Below the pieces are notes generated by a model, which was not told the DNA's origin, searched no databases, and worked only from the letters and a program-made list of their open reading frames with translations. Of a stretch of DNA of 26,981 nt, positions 6,404-14,919 are shown one piece after another. The position numbers and the translations under genes were made by a program. Source of the DNA: a virus; the IMG/VR virus record IMGVR_UViG_3300005915_000091, positions 1-26,981 of that record; one strand, written 5' to 3'. Positions within the stretch are counted from its first letter, which is position 1. Each line of letters opens with the position of its first letter.

Positions 6404-6600
6404 TATAAAGGTATAAATCTTCTTCCTATTATTGTGATTGTTAAAACAGATAACCAAACATAATTTATTTTTCTATGAAATGAATAATCTTTAAATTGTT
6501 TTCTAATATGAGTTACATTTCTAAACATCATTAGATCTCTTTCTTTTGAACTCATTTTTATAAATTGTTCTTCTGTTATGTCTAATCCATTTCCATTCAT
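6403..6600 (-). CDS. XhlA-like tail-anchored small protein
   Basis: A 65-residue protein with a charged helical N-terminus (DITEEQFIKMSSKERDLMMF, then RNVTHIRKQFKDYSFHRKI) and a single C-terminal membrane segment (NYVWLSVLTITIIGRRFIPL). This layout matches XhlA-type phage lysis accessory proteins, which sit in the cytoplasmic membrane beside a holin. It overlaps the previous gene by ATGA and the holin-like gene by TAATG, so all three are probably translated together. The family is inferred from layout and context; no sequence signature settles it. Confidence 0.65.
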   Translation of the reverse strand: MNGNGLDITEEQFIKMSSKERDLMMFRNVTHIRKQFKDYSFHRKINYVWLSVLTITIIGRRFIPL

Positions 6601-7037
6601 ATTATCACCATCTTTAATTTATATTTAGATTTAATGTTTTTGTATTCAAAGACTTCGTCAGTTTGAGGTTCAATTATCCAAATCTTTTCTTTGTCGTCGA
6701 TAAAAACATTAAACGCGTGAGAATTAGAAATAGCAAAGCCAAATGCAAAGTTAGGATTAATCTTTTTGAACCTACTCCAAAGCTGAATAGCAAAATCATC
6801 ACAATCAGCTTGTTCAGATAAATAAATTTTTAAGTTAGTAAAATCCTTTTTCAAAAAAGCTTTCAAACTCTCAAAATTGCCTAAAGAATATTTCTCATCA
6901 ATTACATAAACTTGAATCGGTGTGAGGTTTATTGTTTTACTCTTAGGATTAAAAATATCTTTAACCTTACTCTTATCTATCTTCTTTCTTTCTATCATCT
7001 TTTCTTTTTTAAATAGATTTAATATAAATTTTATCAT
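6597..7037 (-). CDS. Putative papain/transglutaminase-like cysteine hydrolase
   Basis: A 146-residue protein with a Cys-His-acid arrangement in papain/transglutaminase order: C79 in EQADCDDFAIQLWSRF at a helix start, H107 in SNSHAFNVFIDD at a strand, then a strand with an acidic residue (IWIIEPQTDEVF, E123 or D127). Position ahead of two small membrane proteins suggests a lysin or a virion-associated peptidase; a transglutaminase-like or inactive fold is equally possible. The N-terminus (MIKFILNLFKKEK) is short, hydrophobic and basic, not a clear signal peptide. The start overlaps the hub gene's stop by ATGA. Confidence 0.6.
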   Translation of the reverse strand: MIKFILNLFKKEKMIERKKIDKSKVKDIFNPKSKTINLTPIQVYVIDEKYSLGNFESLKAFLKKDFTNLKIYLSEQADCDDFAIQLWSRFKKINPNFAFGFAISNSHAFNVFIDDKEKIWIIEPQTDEVFEYKNIKSKYKLKMVII

Positions 7038-10000
7038 GTTGATTTTATGAATGTTTGCATATAAGCGTTAGCTTCTATCCTCATTCTTGCTCTACCTCCT
7101 AATTGTAAGTCATATAATTTCCAATTATAATTTACTGCTGCACTTGTAGTTAATGTTCCATCAATAGAAACTCCAATTACATTATCACCTGGAGAAATAG
7201 TTGAAGTTGAAACCTCATCATTATATAATATCCAATCATCGTTAGCTTGTTTTTTAATTGACCATTTTGAATCATCATCTCCTATTCCATCTGTTTCATC
7301 ATAGGTTTCACCAAACACATACATTTTTGGGCTTGTATCTGGGAATCCTCCAGAAACTTGAACTTGTGAAGTAAAACTTCCTGCTGAACCTGCGGTTCCT
7401 GCCGAACCATTAGTAGAATCTCCTCCAGAAATATTATAATATTCAGATGTCCCTATTGTCCCTCCTCCCCCATTAGATCCGGCAGTCATAATGGTAGTTT
7501 TTCCTGTTCCATCATAACTTGTAATATAATATAATTTGATATTTCCAGCATTTCCGCCTCCGCCTCCACCCCCACCACAGCCTCCTCTGGCAAGAAAACC
7601 CCGACTTGAACCATCATAATGTCCATAGCCCTTCCCACCATTTCCTCCGTTAGTCCCACTAAAACCAGATGTGTTAATTGTTCCAGAAAAAATTATTTCG
7701 TCAGCATGTAAATAAAAGTGACACCCTTGTTTTCCTGCTCTTCCACCACCACCACCACCACCTGATCCACCTAATGCGTGGTCACTTCCTCCATAACCTC
7801 TACTTCCATCACCACCAGTCCCTCCAAAAGAAGATGCTCCATCCCCACTTGAAGCCCAATATGCTACTTGGCTTGGACCAACACTTGCTATCCCACCACT
7901 TCCACCGCCACTTTCAACACCTACATTCCCATTAATTCCAAAAGCTCCATAACTATAATTCCCAGACCCACCAACAGGATTTTGACCTCCAACCCCTCCA
8001 GAACCCCGAGAACCATTATAATTATTTGTTGAATAATATGCTTGAGCCCAACCACCACTACCCCCACCACCAAAACCATTTCCTTGACCTCCACCACTAC
8101 CACCACTACCACCATTAGCAACACCTGGGCCAACTATCCCTTTATAAGTTGTTTTTACTTGGTCTCCATAAGTCCAAGGATTATTTGCCCCATTAATATT
8201 AATTGTTCCAGCAAGAGTTGCACTCCCAGTGCAAAAAATATCTAAAACAGAACCTTCTGTTTCAGAACTATCTAAAACAACAGTTGTTCCAGCACCTATA
8301 TTCATTGAACTAAAATTATATTCTCTATCAGCAAAAAGATAAAGTGTATCTCCAGAAACGTTATAGTCTATTCCCTCAGAAAGATTACCATAAGATTTAG
8401 CCCCTGTTGTGAAACTTAATGCACCATCTGAATCATCTGTTGGAATTTGTGCTCCTCTTTGAATTCTAAAAGATATTTCTGCCATGTCAGTTAATTCTGG
8501 TAAACTACTTGTAGAACACCCAATATTATAAGTTGCAGAATCAGTAGCCGCACTAATCATTAAATCTCCCTCAATAAATGTTGCAGTTTCTTGAAGTGTT
8601 GAAGCTGTCACTCGTCCTCCTGTTCCAGCATTTGTCGTAGACCATAAATCTGTATCAAGTGAAGAATCTGGTTTATCATAACTTTCTAATCCTCCAGCAT
8701 TTTCAAATTTAATGTTTGCCCATTCACCTACACCGATTGAATCAATTTCATTTGTTAAATCTACATCTGTTTGAGAAGTTGTATAAGGTTCAATAATTTG
8801 ATAAAAACTATTAGTTGTTGGAATATCTGCCCAGGGGGTAGTAAGATAAGCTACTGTTCCACTATTAGACTCTATTACTCTTAATTGGTCGTCACATCTC
8901 ATAACAAAATTTTGATAAGAATTTGTATCCCAAGAAGAATTTGTATCTGTAAGTGTTGAGGTAGTTGCAGAAGTTGGAGTTCCAGAAGAGCTTAAATTTT
9001 TATAAGTTTCAGAATCAATCGCTCCAATAGAAACAATAGTTTTAGGGTCATTTAAATCTTCTTCTTGAATTTGGTAGTCACCGTATGAACGCCACCCTTT
9101 TTGATTAAAATTAAGTTTAACCATATTAATTTTTACTGCTTCATCTGGAATATAAAAAGTCATATTAAGTGGATGAGCATTATCTAAATTTTCAGTTTCC
9201 TGTAATGAAATAATATTAGTTGCACCTTGCATATATTTAGCTTGATTTTCTGTATCTTGTTTACTTTTATTCATTTGTTCTATAAATTCTAAAGAACGAT
9301 TACTTACTTCTGTAGTTAAAGAAAGAAATCCATAATCACTACGATAAGTTTGTCCTACTATTCTATAATCACTATCAATATCTGATTCACTATCTGTTAC
9401 TGTTACATTATCTCCAATGTTTAAACTTGCGTCAGCTAATGGTTCGTCTGGGATAATTTTAATTCTAAGAATTGGAGTTTTTCTATCTGAAAGATAACCA
9501 CTCGCAATTACTTCTAATGTTTCTGTATCTATTATTGTTTTATCAATTAAAGTATAATCCATTAAACCATAAGTTTTAATTGAAGAACCAGTTTGAGCAG
9601 AGGTTGTAGTATAACTTTGTTCAATATAACAATTTCTATTATGAGCTTTCGCAGTAGTGCCTACACCTCTCGAACATCCAGTTAAAGTATTAGAAGAAAT
9701 CCCAGCATAAGTTACTATCTCTTTAGCTATTCTTGCAGAACCAGTTGCATCAAATACAGAACCATCAGCACAAAGAATAGAGGTATCTGTTGAAGTAATA
9801 TTTAGATCTAAGAAAGAACTTTGAGTTGATGCTGCATACATTGAAGTAGATAATTGATTTATTCCATCACCATAACCAAGCGCATACACATAATTAACTA
9901 AGTTAGTTATATCTTTTTCTTGAGATGTTTCAATAGCACTACTTGTTAGATTATATGTTTTTTGCGAAGCAGTTAATCCTTGATCGTCATCTAAATGAAT

Positions 10001-11278
10001 ATAATTTGCAGAATAATTATCAGAAGATGTTTGAGACACCCACCAATAATAATCAATAGTTTCAGATAATTTTCCTAAAGCATTAAGACGATTTGCATAC
10101 TCAAATCTTAATGATACACTCCCAAAATCTCCCCCTAATGGCCAAATTCCATCAGAAGCAGTTGTAAGTATTGAGTCATTGATTTCCTCTGCAATAGTTT
10201 CAGCACTTTCATTTGTATATTGAACACGATTATCACCCGCCTTAATAAATTGTTTATCTAAAAGTTTAGCTTCCATTCCAAAGCCTTTGGCAATTACTTC
10301 AAAAGTAGAGCCATATTCAATAGTTTGAATTCTTCCTTTCAAAATCATTGTGGTTCCAGCAAAGAATAATACTTCTGCTTGTTCTTTAAAATAAGCTTTT
10401 TGTGGGGTGGTTATATCAAATATCTTTACTTCAAATTCTGACATTTGGTTTTGTTTTTTCTTTACTTCGAAGAATTCATAGTGGTTAAACTCTACCCAAG
10501 TTCCAGAGTTATTTACCCACATCGTATTTTTATTTGCTAAGCCAGAGGCTTTACCTGGGAGGCTTATAGAAACAGAATCAGATAATGTCGTTGTATCACT
10601 TTCTGAAATATTATGAGTTTCTGGTCCAGCTACTGCATTAATTGAAACAGTATCACTTAAAGTTGTTATATCACTTTCAGAAATAGGATGTGTTTCGGGT
10701 CCAGCTACTGCATTAATTGAAACAGAATCTGATAATGTGGTTGTATCTGTTTCTGAAAGATTATGTGTTTCTCCTGCTATTTCAACTACTGCATAAATTC
10801 CTATTGGGTAATTACTTCCTGAGCTACTACTGGGCCAAGGGTTAGCTAAGGTGGTTTCTCCAACTTTAAAAGATGTTGGAGAAACCTGACCTGGAGTTCT
10901 ATCATTATTTGTAGTTGTTGCAGTATCATCAAGTTGAACAGCAATCCAATAAATTGTGGATGGTGATATTGAAATATTTAATCCTGTAACCTTTTTCCAA
11001 CCAGCAGTTGTTCCCTTAGCATTAGTTTGTGATGCTCCAGCTAATAAATTTAAAGGTTCATCATCTCCTACACTATGAGTATAAATTCCTACTTCAAAAT
11101 TAGCTTCTTCTGTTGCATTGTCACACCACCAACCAATCTCAGTAATCTTTGACGCGCCAGATGGAGATGTGTCTTTATTAGCTCTAATATTATTCTCAGT
11201 AGAAGAAGCAGTTGCTGCTGGGTCATTTACAGGTGCAGCCAATACAAATCCAAAATTTGTCCCTTTTACTAATGCCAT
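7034..11278 (-). CDS. Tail hub protein fused to glycine-rich adhesin (1414 aa)
   Basis: The largest gene of the window; GGAGAT before ATG 11278 sets the start. Domains from the N-terminus: residues 1-168, a beta-sandwich-like domain (GWWCDN, YWIAVQLDD); 170-245, three 25-residue repeats (THNLSETDTTTLSDSVSINA type); about 250-700, a tail hub region (EVKIFDITTPQKAYF, VLFFAGTTMILKGRI, ANYIHLDDDQG) with an inserted domain (IVTYAGISSNTLTGC); then a beta region (LNMTFYIPDEAVKINMVKLN) and further beta domains; about 1040-1300, glycine-rich runs of GGSGG and GGGGG with aromatic and polar insertions; a C-terminal beta domain. The glycine-rich part resembles the polyglycine sandwich of gp38-type tip adhesins. 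It probably forms the tail tip and binds the host. Confidence 0.85.
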   Translation of the reverse strand: MALVKGTNFGFVLAAPVNDPAATASSTENNIRANKDTSPSGASKITEIGWWCDNATEEANFEVGIYTHSVGDDEPLNLLAGASQTNAKGTTAGWKKVTGLNISISPSTIYWIAVQLDDTATTTNNDRTPGQVSPTSFKVGETTLANPWPSSSSGSNYPIGIYAVVEIAGETHNLSETDTTTLSDSVSINAVAGPETHPISESDITTLSDTVSINAVAGPETHNISESDTTTLSDSVSISLPGKASGLANKNTMWVNNSGTWVEFNHYEFFEVKKKQNQMSEFEVKIFDITTPQKAYFKEQAEVLFFAGTTMILKGRIQTIEYGSTFEVIAKGFGMEAKLLDKQFIKAGDNRVQYTNESAETIAEEINDSILTTASDGIWPLGGDFGSVSLRFEYANRLNALGKLSETIDYYWWVSQTSSDNYSANYIHLDDDQGLTASQKTYNLTSSAIETSQEKDITNLVNYVYALGYGDGINQLSTSMYAASTQSSFLDLNITSTDTSILCADGSVFDATGSARIAKEIVTYAGISSNTLTGCSRGVGTTAKAHNRNCYIEQSYTTTSAQTGSSIKTYGLMDYTLIDKTIIDTETLEVIASGYLSDRKTPILRIKIIPDEPLADASLNIGDNVTVTDSESDIDSDYRIVGQTYRSDYGFLSLTTEVSNRSLEFIEQMNKSKQDTENQAKYMQGATNIISLQETENLDNAHPLNMTFYIPDEAVKINMVKLNFNQKGWRSYGDYQIQEEDLNDPKTIVSIGAIDSETYKNLSSSGTPTSATTSTLTDTNSSWDTNSYQNFVMRCDDQLRVIESNSGTVAYLTTPWADIPTTNSFYQIIEPYTTSQTDVDLTNEIDSIGVGEWANIKFENAGGLESYDKPDSSLDTDLWSTTNAGTGGRVTASTLQETATFIEGDLMISAATDSATYNIGCSTSSLPELTDMAEISFRIQRGAQIPTDDSDGALSFTTGAKSYGNLSEGIDYNVSGDTLYLFADREYNFSSMNIGAGTTVVLDSSETEGSVLDIFCTGSATLAGTININGANNPWTYGDQVKTTYKGIVGPGVANGGSGGSGGGQGNGFGGGGSGGWAQAYYSTNNYNGSRGSGGVGGQNPVGGSGNYSYGAFGINGNVGVESGGGSGGIASVGPSQVAYWASSGDGASSFGGTGGDGSRGYGGSDHALGGSGGGGGGGRAGKQGCHFYLHADEIIFSGTINTSGFSGTNGGNGGKGYGHYDGSSRGFLARGGCGGGGGGGGNAGNIKLYYITSYDGTGKTTIMTAGSNGGGGTIGTSEYYNISGGDSTNGSAGTAGSAGSFTSQVQVSGGFPDTSPKMYVFGETYDETDGIGDDDSKWSIKKQANDDWILYNDEVSTSTISPGDNVIGVSIDGTLTTSAAVNYNWKLYDLQLGGRARMRIEANAYMQTFIKST
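10547..10771 (-). repeat. Three 75-base (25-residue) tandem repeats in the hub gene
   Basis: Three consecutive copies encode ETHNLSETDTTTLSDSVSIN, ETHPISESDITTLSDTVSIN and ETHNISESDTTTLSDSVSIS, the first two followed by AVAGP. DNA identity is high, so the duplication is recent or homogenised. The copy number could vary between related viruses and change the spacing between the N-terminal domain and the hub. Confidence 0.85.
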
Positions 11279-11344
11279 TTAATCTCCTTAGTAGCCACTA
11301 ATATTTCATTTAAGTATAAATTTAATACCATCTTTTAAATGGAA

Positions 11345-11791
11345 TTAAGCTACTTTAACATCATAGCCAATATTTACAGTATCTCCAGAACTTGCAGTTG
11401 TTGCACTATAAGTTGCTCGAGCTAACATATCTCCTGCAGAAGAACTATTAAATATACCAGCTTCTTGAAGTGTAACACTTGAAGTAATTGCTATACTTGT
11501 AGTAAGTCTTGCAGTATCATCAGTTACGGTAGTTGTTTCTTGAGAACCTGTCCCAGAATTTCTATAAACTTCTGCATACATTGAAGTGTCTGTTATATTT
11601 GGCGCAGTTGCGTCTGTTCCGATTGCTATGTTATCAAATGCTGTCCCACCAATATCTGTTAGCATTAAACCAGAAACTACTGCTTTACCAGCATTCATGA
11701 TTGTGTTTGGAACTATGTTATGATATTTTTCAATACCATCTTCACCCAAAACAGCTACGTGAAATGTTCCACTTAAACTTGCTTTTTCCAT
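11345..11791 (-). CDS. Tail-tip or fibre-like beta protein
   Basis: A 148-residue protein with a GGAGG ribosome binding site. The middle carries a pattern known from phage tail proteins: NTIMNAGKAVVSGLMLTDI, then FDNIAIGTDATAPNITDTSM, then a Thr/Ser-rich beta C-terminus (SVTLQEAGIFNSSSAGDMLA). This family is usually described as a tail or fibre structural protein of unknown fold. It lies between the tape measure side and the hub gene. The exact place in the virion is not known. Confidence 0.75.
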   Translation of the reverse strand: MEKASLSGTFHVAVLGEDGIEKYHNIVPNTIMNAGKAVVSGLMLTDIGGTAFDNIAIGTDATAPNITDTSMYAEVYRNSGTGSQETTTVTDDTARLTTSIAITSSVTLQEAGIFNSSSAGDMLARATYSATTASSGDTVNIGYDVKVA

Positions 11792-11816
11792 TTTAACCTC
11801 CTATAATTTAATTTAA

Positions 11817-12317
11817 TCATCTTTCGTCCCCCAAATAAAATGTTAATTCTATTTCTGCTCTTGCTACATTCATCGAACCACTTGACGTATCTGCTATATC
11901 TAAACTTTGCGCTCTTAATGGGTGCATAACAAAATTTACTTCTTCTAAAAATGCTTCTTGAGTTGCAGAACTAAACGTTAAATTATCTATGATTAAACTA
12001 TTTACTGGGCCACCTGCCGCAGACATTCCTCTTAATTGCCAAGCCTGTTCCCACGCAGATGAAGCTGTTGTATCAATTAACCATCCATTTACTTTGATTG
12101 TATCTTCAATTACTTTTAAATCTTTTACATAATTTTTACCTTTATCTCCTGGATTAGCTGCGATTGTTGCTGCACTTTGTTGAATTTGAATTTTTATTAA
12201 AGATTTTTTTGTGTTCATAGTAATTGTATTAACACCTGCCAAAGCGATTGTTTGAGAACCACCATTAGAATACCAACTCGAATTTGTTGGAAGTGTCATA
12301 TTTACTGAAATTGCCAT
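11817..12317 (-). CDS. Distal tail structural protein, unassigned family
   Basis: A 166-residue, mainly beta protein located directly after the tape measure gene, where siphovirus genomes place the distal tail protein. GGAGG precedes ATG 12317. Segments NYVKDLKVIEDTIKVNGWLI and SATQEAFLEEVNFVMHPLRA suggest a tail-tube-like or baseplate fold; the tail ends in ARAEIELTFYLGDER. I cannot assign a named family. The role as the tube-to-hub connector is inferred from position. Confidence 0.7.
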   Translation of the reverse strand: MAISVNMTLPTNSSWYSNGGSQTIALAGVNTITMNTKKSLIKIQIQQSAATIAANPGDKGKNYVKDLKVIEDTIKVNGWLIDTTASSAWEQAWQLRGMSAAGGPVNSLIIDNLTFSSATQEAFLEEVNFVMHPLRAQSLDIADTSSGSMNVARAEIELTFYLGDER

Positions 12318-12351
12318 TAGTTTTTAACCTCCATTATTAATTTATTTACCA

Positions 12352-13908
12352 TTAGTAACTCCCTCTCTGCATGAGACGCTCAAAATCCTTAGCCCAATAT
12401 CCATTTAATTTTTCTGCTAATAATCTTACATCCATATCATTATTTATTGAAGCGTTTAAATTAATTGTTGGTGAAAAGGTTACTTCTCCACCTGTTCCAC
12501 TTCTTCCTTTAGGAACTACTCTCTCTCCACGATGCAATATTGCTGGACCGTTTTCAGTTACTAATCCCCCAGTTTGGAACATTCTTAATCCAGAAGATTT
12601 TTTTGGTTTACTTCCCCCAGTAAGCCAACCAAGAATATCCTTACCTACTCCCTTTAGGCCCTCCCATAATCCTTTGATTATCCCCCAAGCTAATTCTAAT
12701 CCTATCTTCCCTATCTCTTCTCCATGTGTGCTAACCCATTTTATTATTTCTTTTATCACATCAAATATGGCAATAATTATTTTATCTATATTTTTTATTA
12801 TCCCTTTTGCTATTGCTAAAATAATATCTAACCCGGCTTTTATTACCTTTGAAAGATTATCTGAAATCCATGTAACTATTTTATCAATTAAAAAAGTAAT
12901 TGCATCTATAATTTTATCAATATTATTTAAAATTCCATCAACTAAAGAGAGTAATAAATCTCCACCCATTTTAATAAATCTTGGGATATTATCAACTAAC
13001 CAACTCCAAACTTTATTGAATAACTTAATAATTACCTCTAACATTGCTGGAAGCCTTTTTTTAAATCCTGTCCAAACTTGTTTTAATAAATTTAAAATTC
13101 CCTCTAACATTGCTGGAAGCCTTTTTTTAAATCCCTCCCATAAGGAACTAAACCATTCCATAACTTTAACCTTTAATTTACCAAAGAATTCAATAACCCA
13201 GAAAAAAGCTTTCTTAGCTTTCTTTACTATCTCAAGTAAAATATCTCCATCAACCCCCATCTTAGTTAATTCTGTTCTTGCACCCTTTGTATTTTTTTCT
13301 AAATTAGTAAAATATCCTATCAAAATCGCCATTAAAGGAATAAATAGACTTACGGCTGCAACTGCTATCAGAAAAATTGGTCCAACTACTGCTAAAGAAG
13401 TTATTGCTAACATTACTTGTCCAACAATTAAAAGAATTTTCCCAAAGAGTGCACCAAATAAAATAAATGTTCCTATTGCTAATTTTACCGATTCTGGTAA
13501 ATTCATAAAAACGTCTATTAAATTATATAACATTGGTAAAATTTTTTCCATAACTGGAAGCATAACAATGGTCCAAGCACTACTCATCATTTCTGTTACC
13601 CCAAATAATTTTAATTGGGTTCTTACTAAACCCCCAAATGCTCTATCTAAAGCCATCCCTGCAAACATAATTCCTAACCACTCCATCTTAAATCTTCTAC
13701 CTTTTATTGCTGCTTGATTTATTGCTTGACCATAGGTTTGCATTTGCCCAGTTAATTTACTTGTAATTTGTTGATTCTTACCAAATGCTAAGAAGTTAGT
13801 TTTCATATGTTTATTGAATTTTCCTAAACTCATTCCAGCTATGTTTAAGCCTTTCTCTAATTCAGTCATATTAGCTGTTCCTACAATCCTTATCTCCTCG
13901 GTCGCAAT
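12352..13908 (-). CDS. Tail tape measure protein, probable ATT start
   Basis: A long, helical, hydrophobic protein in the usual place, upstream of the distal tail genes. Hydrophobic segments near the N-terminal third (FGALFGKILLIVGQVMLAIT, FLIAVAAVSLFIPLMAILIG) are typical tape measure membrane-like regions; helical repeats follow (NIDKIIDAITFLIDKIVTWI, NIDKIIIAIFDVIKEIIKWV). The C-terminus (FQTGGLVTENGPAILHRGER) matches the usual tape measure ending. The natural N-terminus should be ATEEIRIVGTANMTELEKGL, beginning at codon ATT (13908-13906), 7 bases after AGGAG; the upstream HNH stops at 13910. The frame continues upstream only within the HNH gene. The product would be about 518 residues, a short tail. 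The next in-frame ATG is at 13869. Confidence 0.85.
   Translation of the reverse strand: MATEEIRIVGTANMTELEKGLNIAGMSLGKFNKHMKTNFLAFGKNQQITSKLTGQMQTYGQAINQAAIKGRRFKMEWLGIMFAGMALDRAFGGLVRTQLKLFGVTEMMSSAWTIVMLPVMEKILPMLYNLIDVFMNLPESVKLAIGTFILFGALFGKILLIVGQVMLAITSLAVVGPIFLIAVAAVSLFIPLMAILIGYFTNLEKNTKGARTELTKMGVDGDILLEIVKKAKKAFFWVIEFFGKLKVKVMEWFSSLWEGFKKRLPAMLEGILNLLKQVWTGFKKRLPAMLEVIIKLFNKVWSWLVDNIPRFIKMGGDLLLSLVDGILNNIDKIIDAITFLIDKIVTWISDNLSKVIKAGLDIILAIAKGIIKNIDKIIIAIFDVIKEIIKWVSTHGEEIGKIGLELAWGIIKGLWEGLKGVGKDILGWLTGGSKPKKSSGLRMFQTGGLVTENGPAILHRGERVVPKGRSGTGGEVTFSPTINLNASINNDMDVRLLAEKLNGYWAKDFERLMQRGSY
13035..13134 (-). repeat. 66-base tandem repeat in the tape measure gene
   Basis: An exact 34-base block (minus-strand product GFKKRLPAMLE) occurs at 13035-13068 and again at 13101-13134, a period of 66 bases or 22 residues: GFKKRLPAMLEGILNLLKQV then GFKKRLPAMLEVIIKLFNKV. 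Exact DNA identity indicates recent duplication. Tape measure length sets tail length, so each copy would lengthen the tail by about 3 nm if helical. Confidence 0.85.
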
Positions 13909-13909
13909 T

Positions 13910-14452
13910 TTAACACTCCTTTTGCATAATCTTTTTATGCAAACCAGATTTAAGATGAAATTCAGCACAATAAGTTATTCCATTATCAACTCTAAAAACT
14001 AATTCTGGATAAAATGCTAATTGTTTAATGTGATGGGGATGTAACATAATCCCTCCAATTTTATTATTACAAAATTCGCAGTGAGGATTTTGGCAAGTGA
14101 AATTATCTCTCAAGAAAACTAATTCTCTCCAGATTTTCCATTTACTTGTTCTTCTTAATAATTTATTTAGGGGAGTAACTCCTCCTTTCCAATTAGGGTT
14201 ATCTTTTCCCTTACCAAAAGAATAAGCTTTAGGAGATTTTATCTGCCCCCTATGTCCGAGACTAATATTTTCTCTTTGCTTTCTTGTTAATTTCTTTCCA
14301 CGTTTTTTATGGTTCCCTAAATTTGCTAAACTTATTTTTCTCTTTGCTTCTTTTGATTGTTTACTTCCTAATCTCATTTTTTGCCCTTTCTTAAAACCTG
14401 CGATAGGTTTACTTCCTTTTACAAATCTTCCTTTAATATCTCTTTTTACCAT
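13910..14452 (-). CDS. HNH homing endonuclease with NUMOD3 motifs
   Basis: Residues about 30-90 contain repeated NUMOD3-type DNA-binding motifs (SKEAKRKISLANLGNHKKRG, LTRKQRENISLGHRGQ, GKGKDNPNWKGG). Residues 115-180 form an HNH nuclease: C120, C125 and C128, then LHPHHI with H140/H141, N157 and H166/H172. The ATG at 14452 sits in a TAATG overlap with the chaperone gene. The gene separates the tail chaperones from the tape measure, two genes normally adjacent, so it is an insertion. It has no ATG-containing junction at its 3' end and the tape measure appears to lack a normal start codon. A free-standing homing endonuclease is the best call. Confidence 0.88.
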   Translation of the reverse strand: MVKRDIKGRFVKGSKPIAGFKKGQKMRLGSKQSKEAKRKISLANLGNHKKRGKKLTRKQRENISLGHRGQIKSPKAYSFGKGKDNPNWKGGVTPLNKLLRRTSKWKIWRELVFLRDNFTCQNPHCEFCNNKIGGIMLHPHHIKQLAFYPELVFRVDNGITYCAEFHLKSGLHKKIMQKEC

Positions 14453-14649
14453 TATTTATACGATTTAGCCTCCGCTTTTTTTTGTGCATCCAAACAATCC
14501 ATTAATTCTGAGGATAAAGGAATAGGCATTTCCATAATTTCTGAAAGTGGTTGGTGCATAAAATACATAAAATCAAAAATAGTTCTAACTATGTTTTTGT
14601 CTAAGTTGCCTTGATTCATTAAATCCTTAATCTGTTTTTGGTGTAACAT
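14452..14649 (-). CDS. Second tail assembly chaperone frame (GT-like)
   Basis: A 65-residue helical protein (MLHQKQIKDLMNQGNLDKNI ... PIPLSSELMDCLDAQKKAEA) whose frame overlaps the end of the 14627-14917 gene by 23 bases in the +1 frame. This is the place of the T part of a G/GT tail chaperone pair. It may be made from its own ATG 14649 or as a fusion by frameshift in the overlap, where CCAAAAAC allows the tRNA on AAA to slip forward one base. The DFMYFMHQPLSEIMEMPIPL segment resembles C-terminal chaperone frames that read the active site of tail assembly. The identification depends on position. Confidence 0.65.
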   Translation of the reverse strand: MLHQKQIKDLMNQGNLDKNIVRTIFDFMYFMHQPLSEIMEMPIPLSSELMDCLDAQKKAEAKSYK

Positions 14650-14917
14650 CTTTTAATCCATTAACTTCTCCGATTGCTTCTGAAATTTCCATAAGATAGG
14701 ATAAACCTAAATTATTGATTTCTTCATCAGTTGCATCTGGAACAGCTTCTTTAAGAGTTATTTTTATAATCTCTTGCATAGCTTTGATTCTTTGTTCTGG
14801 ATTATCTAACTTCGCAAGCAAATCCATATGCTCAAATCTAAGCGGCTTTAATTCCAAATCTAATTCACCAATCTTAAAAGTCTTGGACTTTCCTAATAGT
14901 GTTGATAGTTTTGACAT
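14627..14917 (-). CDS. Tail assembly chaperone (G-like)
   Basis: A 96-residue soluble protein, GELDLELKPLRFEHMDLLAK followed by helices (RIKAMQEIIKITLKEAVPDA, EEINNLGLSYLMEISEAIGE). The short beta hairpin then helical layout is that of siphovirus tail assembly chaperones located between tail tube and tape measure. GGAG lies before ATG 14917. It should bind the tape measure during tail assembly and not be in the virion. The next frame overlaps by 23 bases. Confidence 0.75.
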   Translation of the reverse strand: MSKLSTLLGKSKTFKIGELDLELKPLRFEHMDLLAKLDNPEQRIKAMQEIIKITLKEAVPDATDEEINNLGLSYLMEISEAIGEVNGLKDVTPKTD

Positions 14918-14919
14918 TT

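Noticed and set aside
7678-8245. Plus ORFs rich in His or Thr and a minus ORF rich in Val
   Set aside because: They are alternate frames of the glycine codon runs (GGN) in the hub-adhesin gene.
10547-10771. Possible CRISPR-like array
   Set aside because: Repeats are contiguous, 75 bases, in frame, and encode protein repeats; there are no spacers.
12371-13717. 448-residue plus-strand ORF
   Set aside because: Antisense to the tape measure gene in an AT-rich, hydrophobic coding region; low-complexity Ser/Ile/Pro composition and no ribosome binding site.
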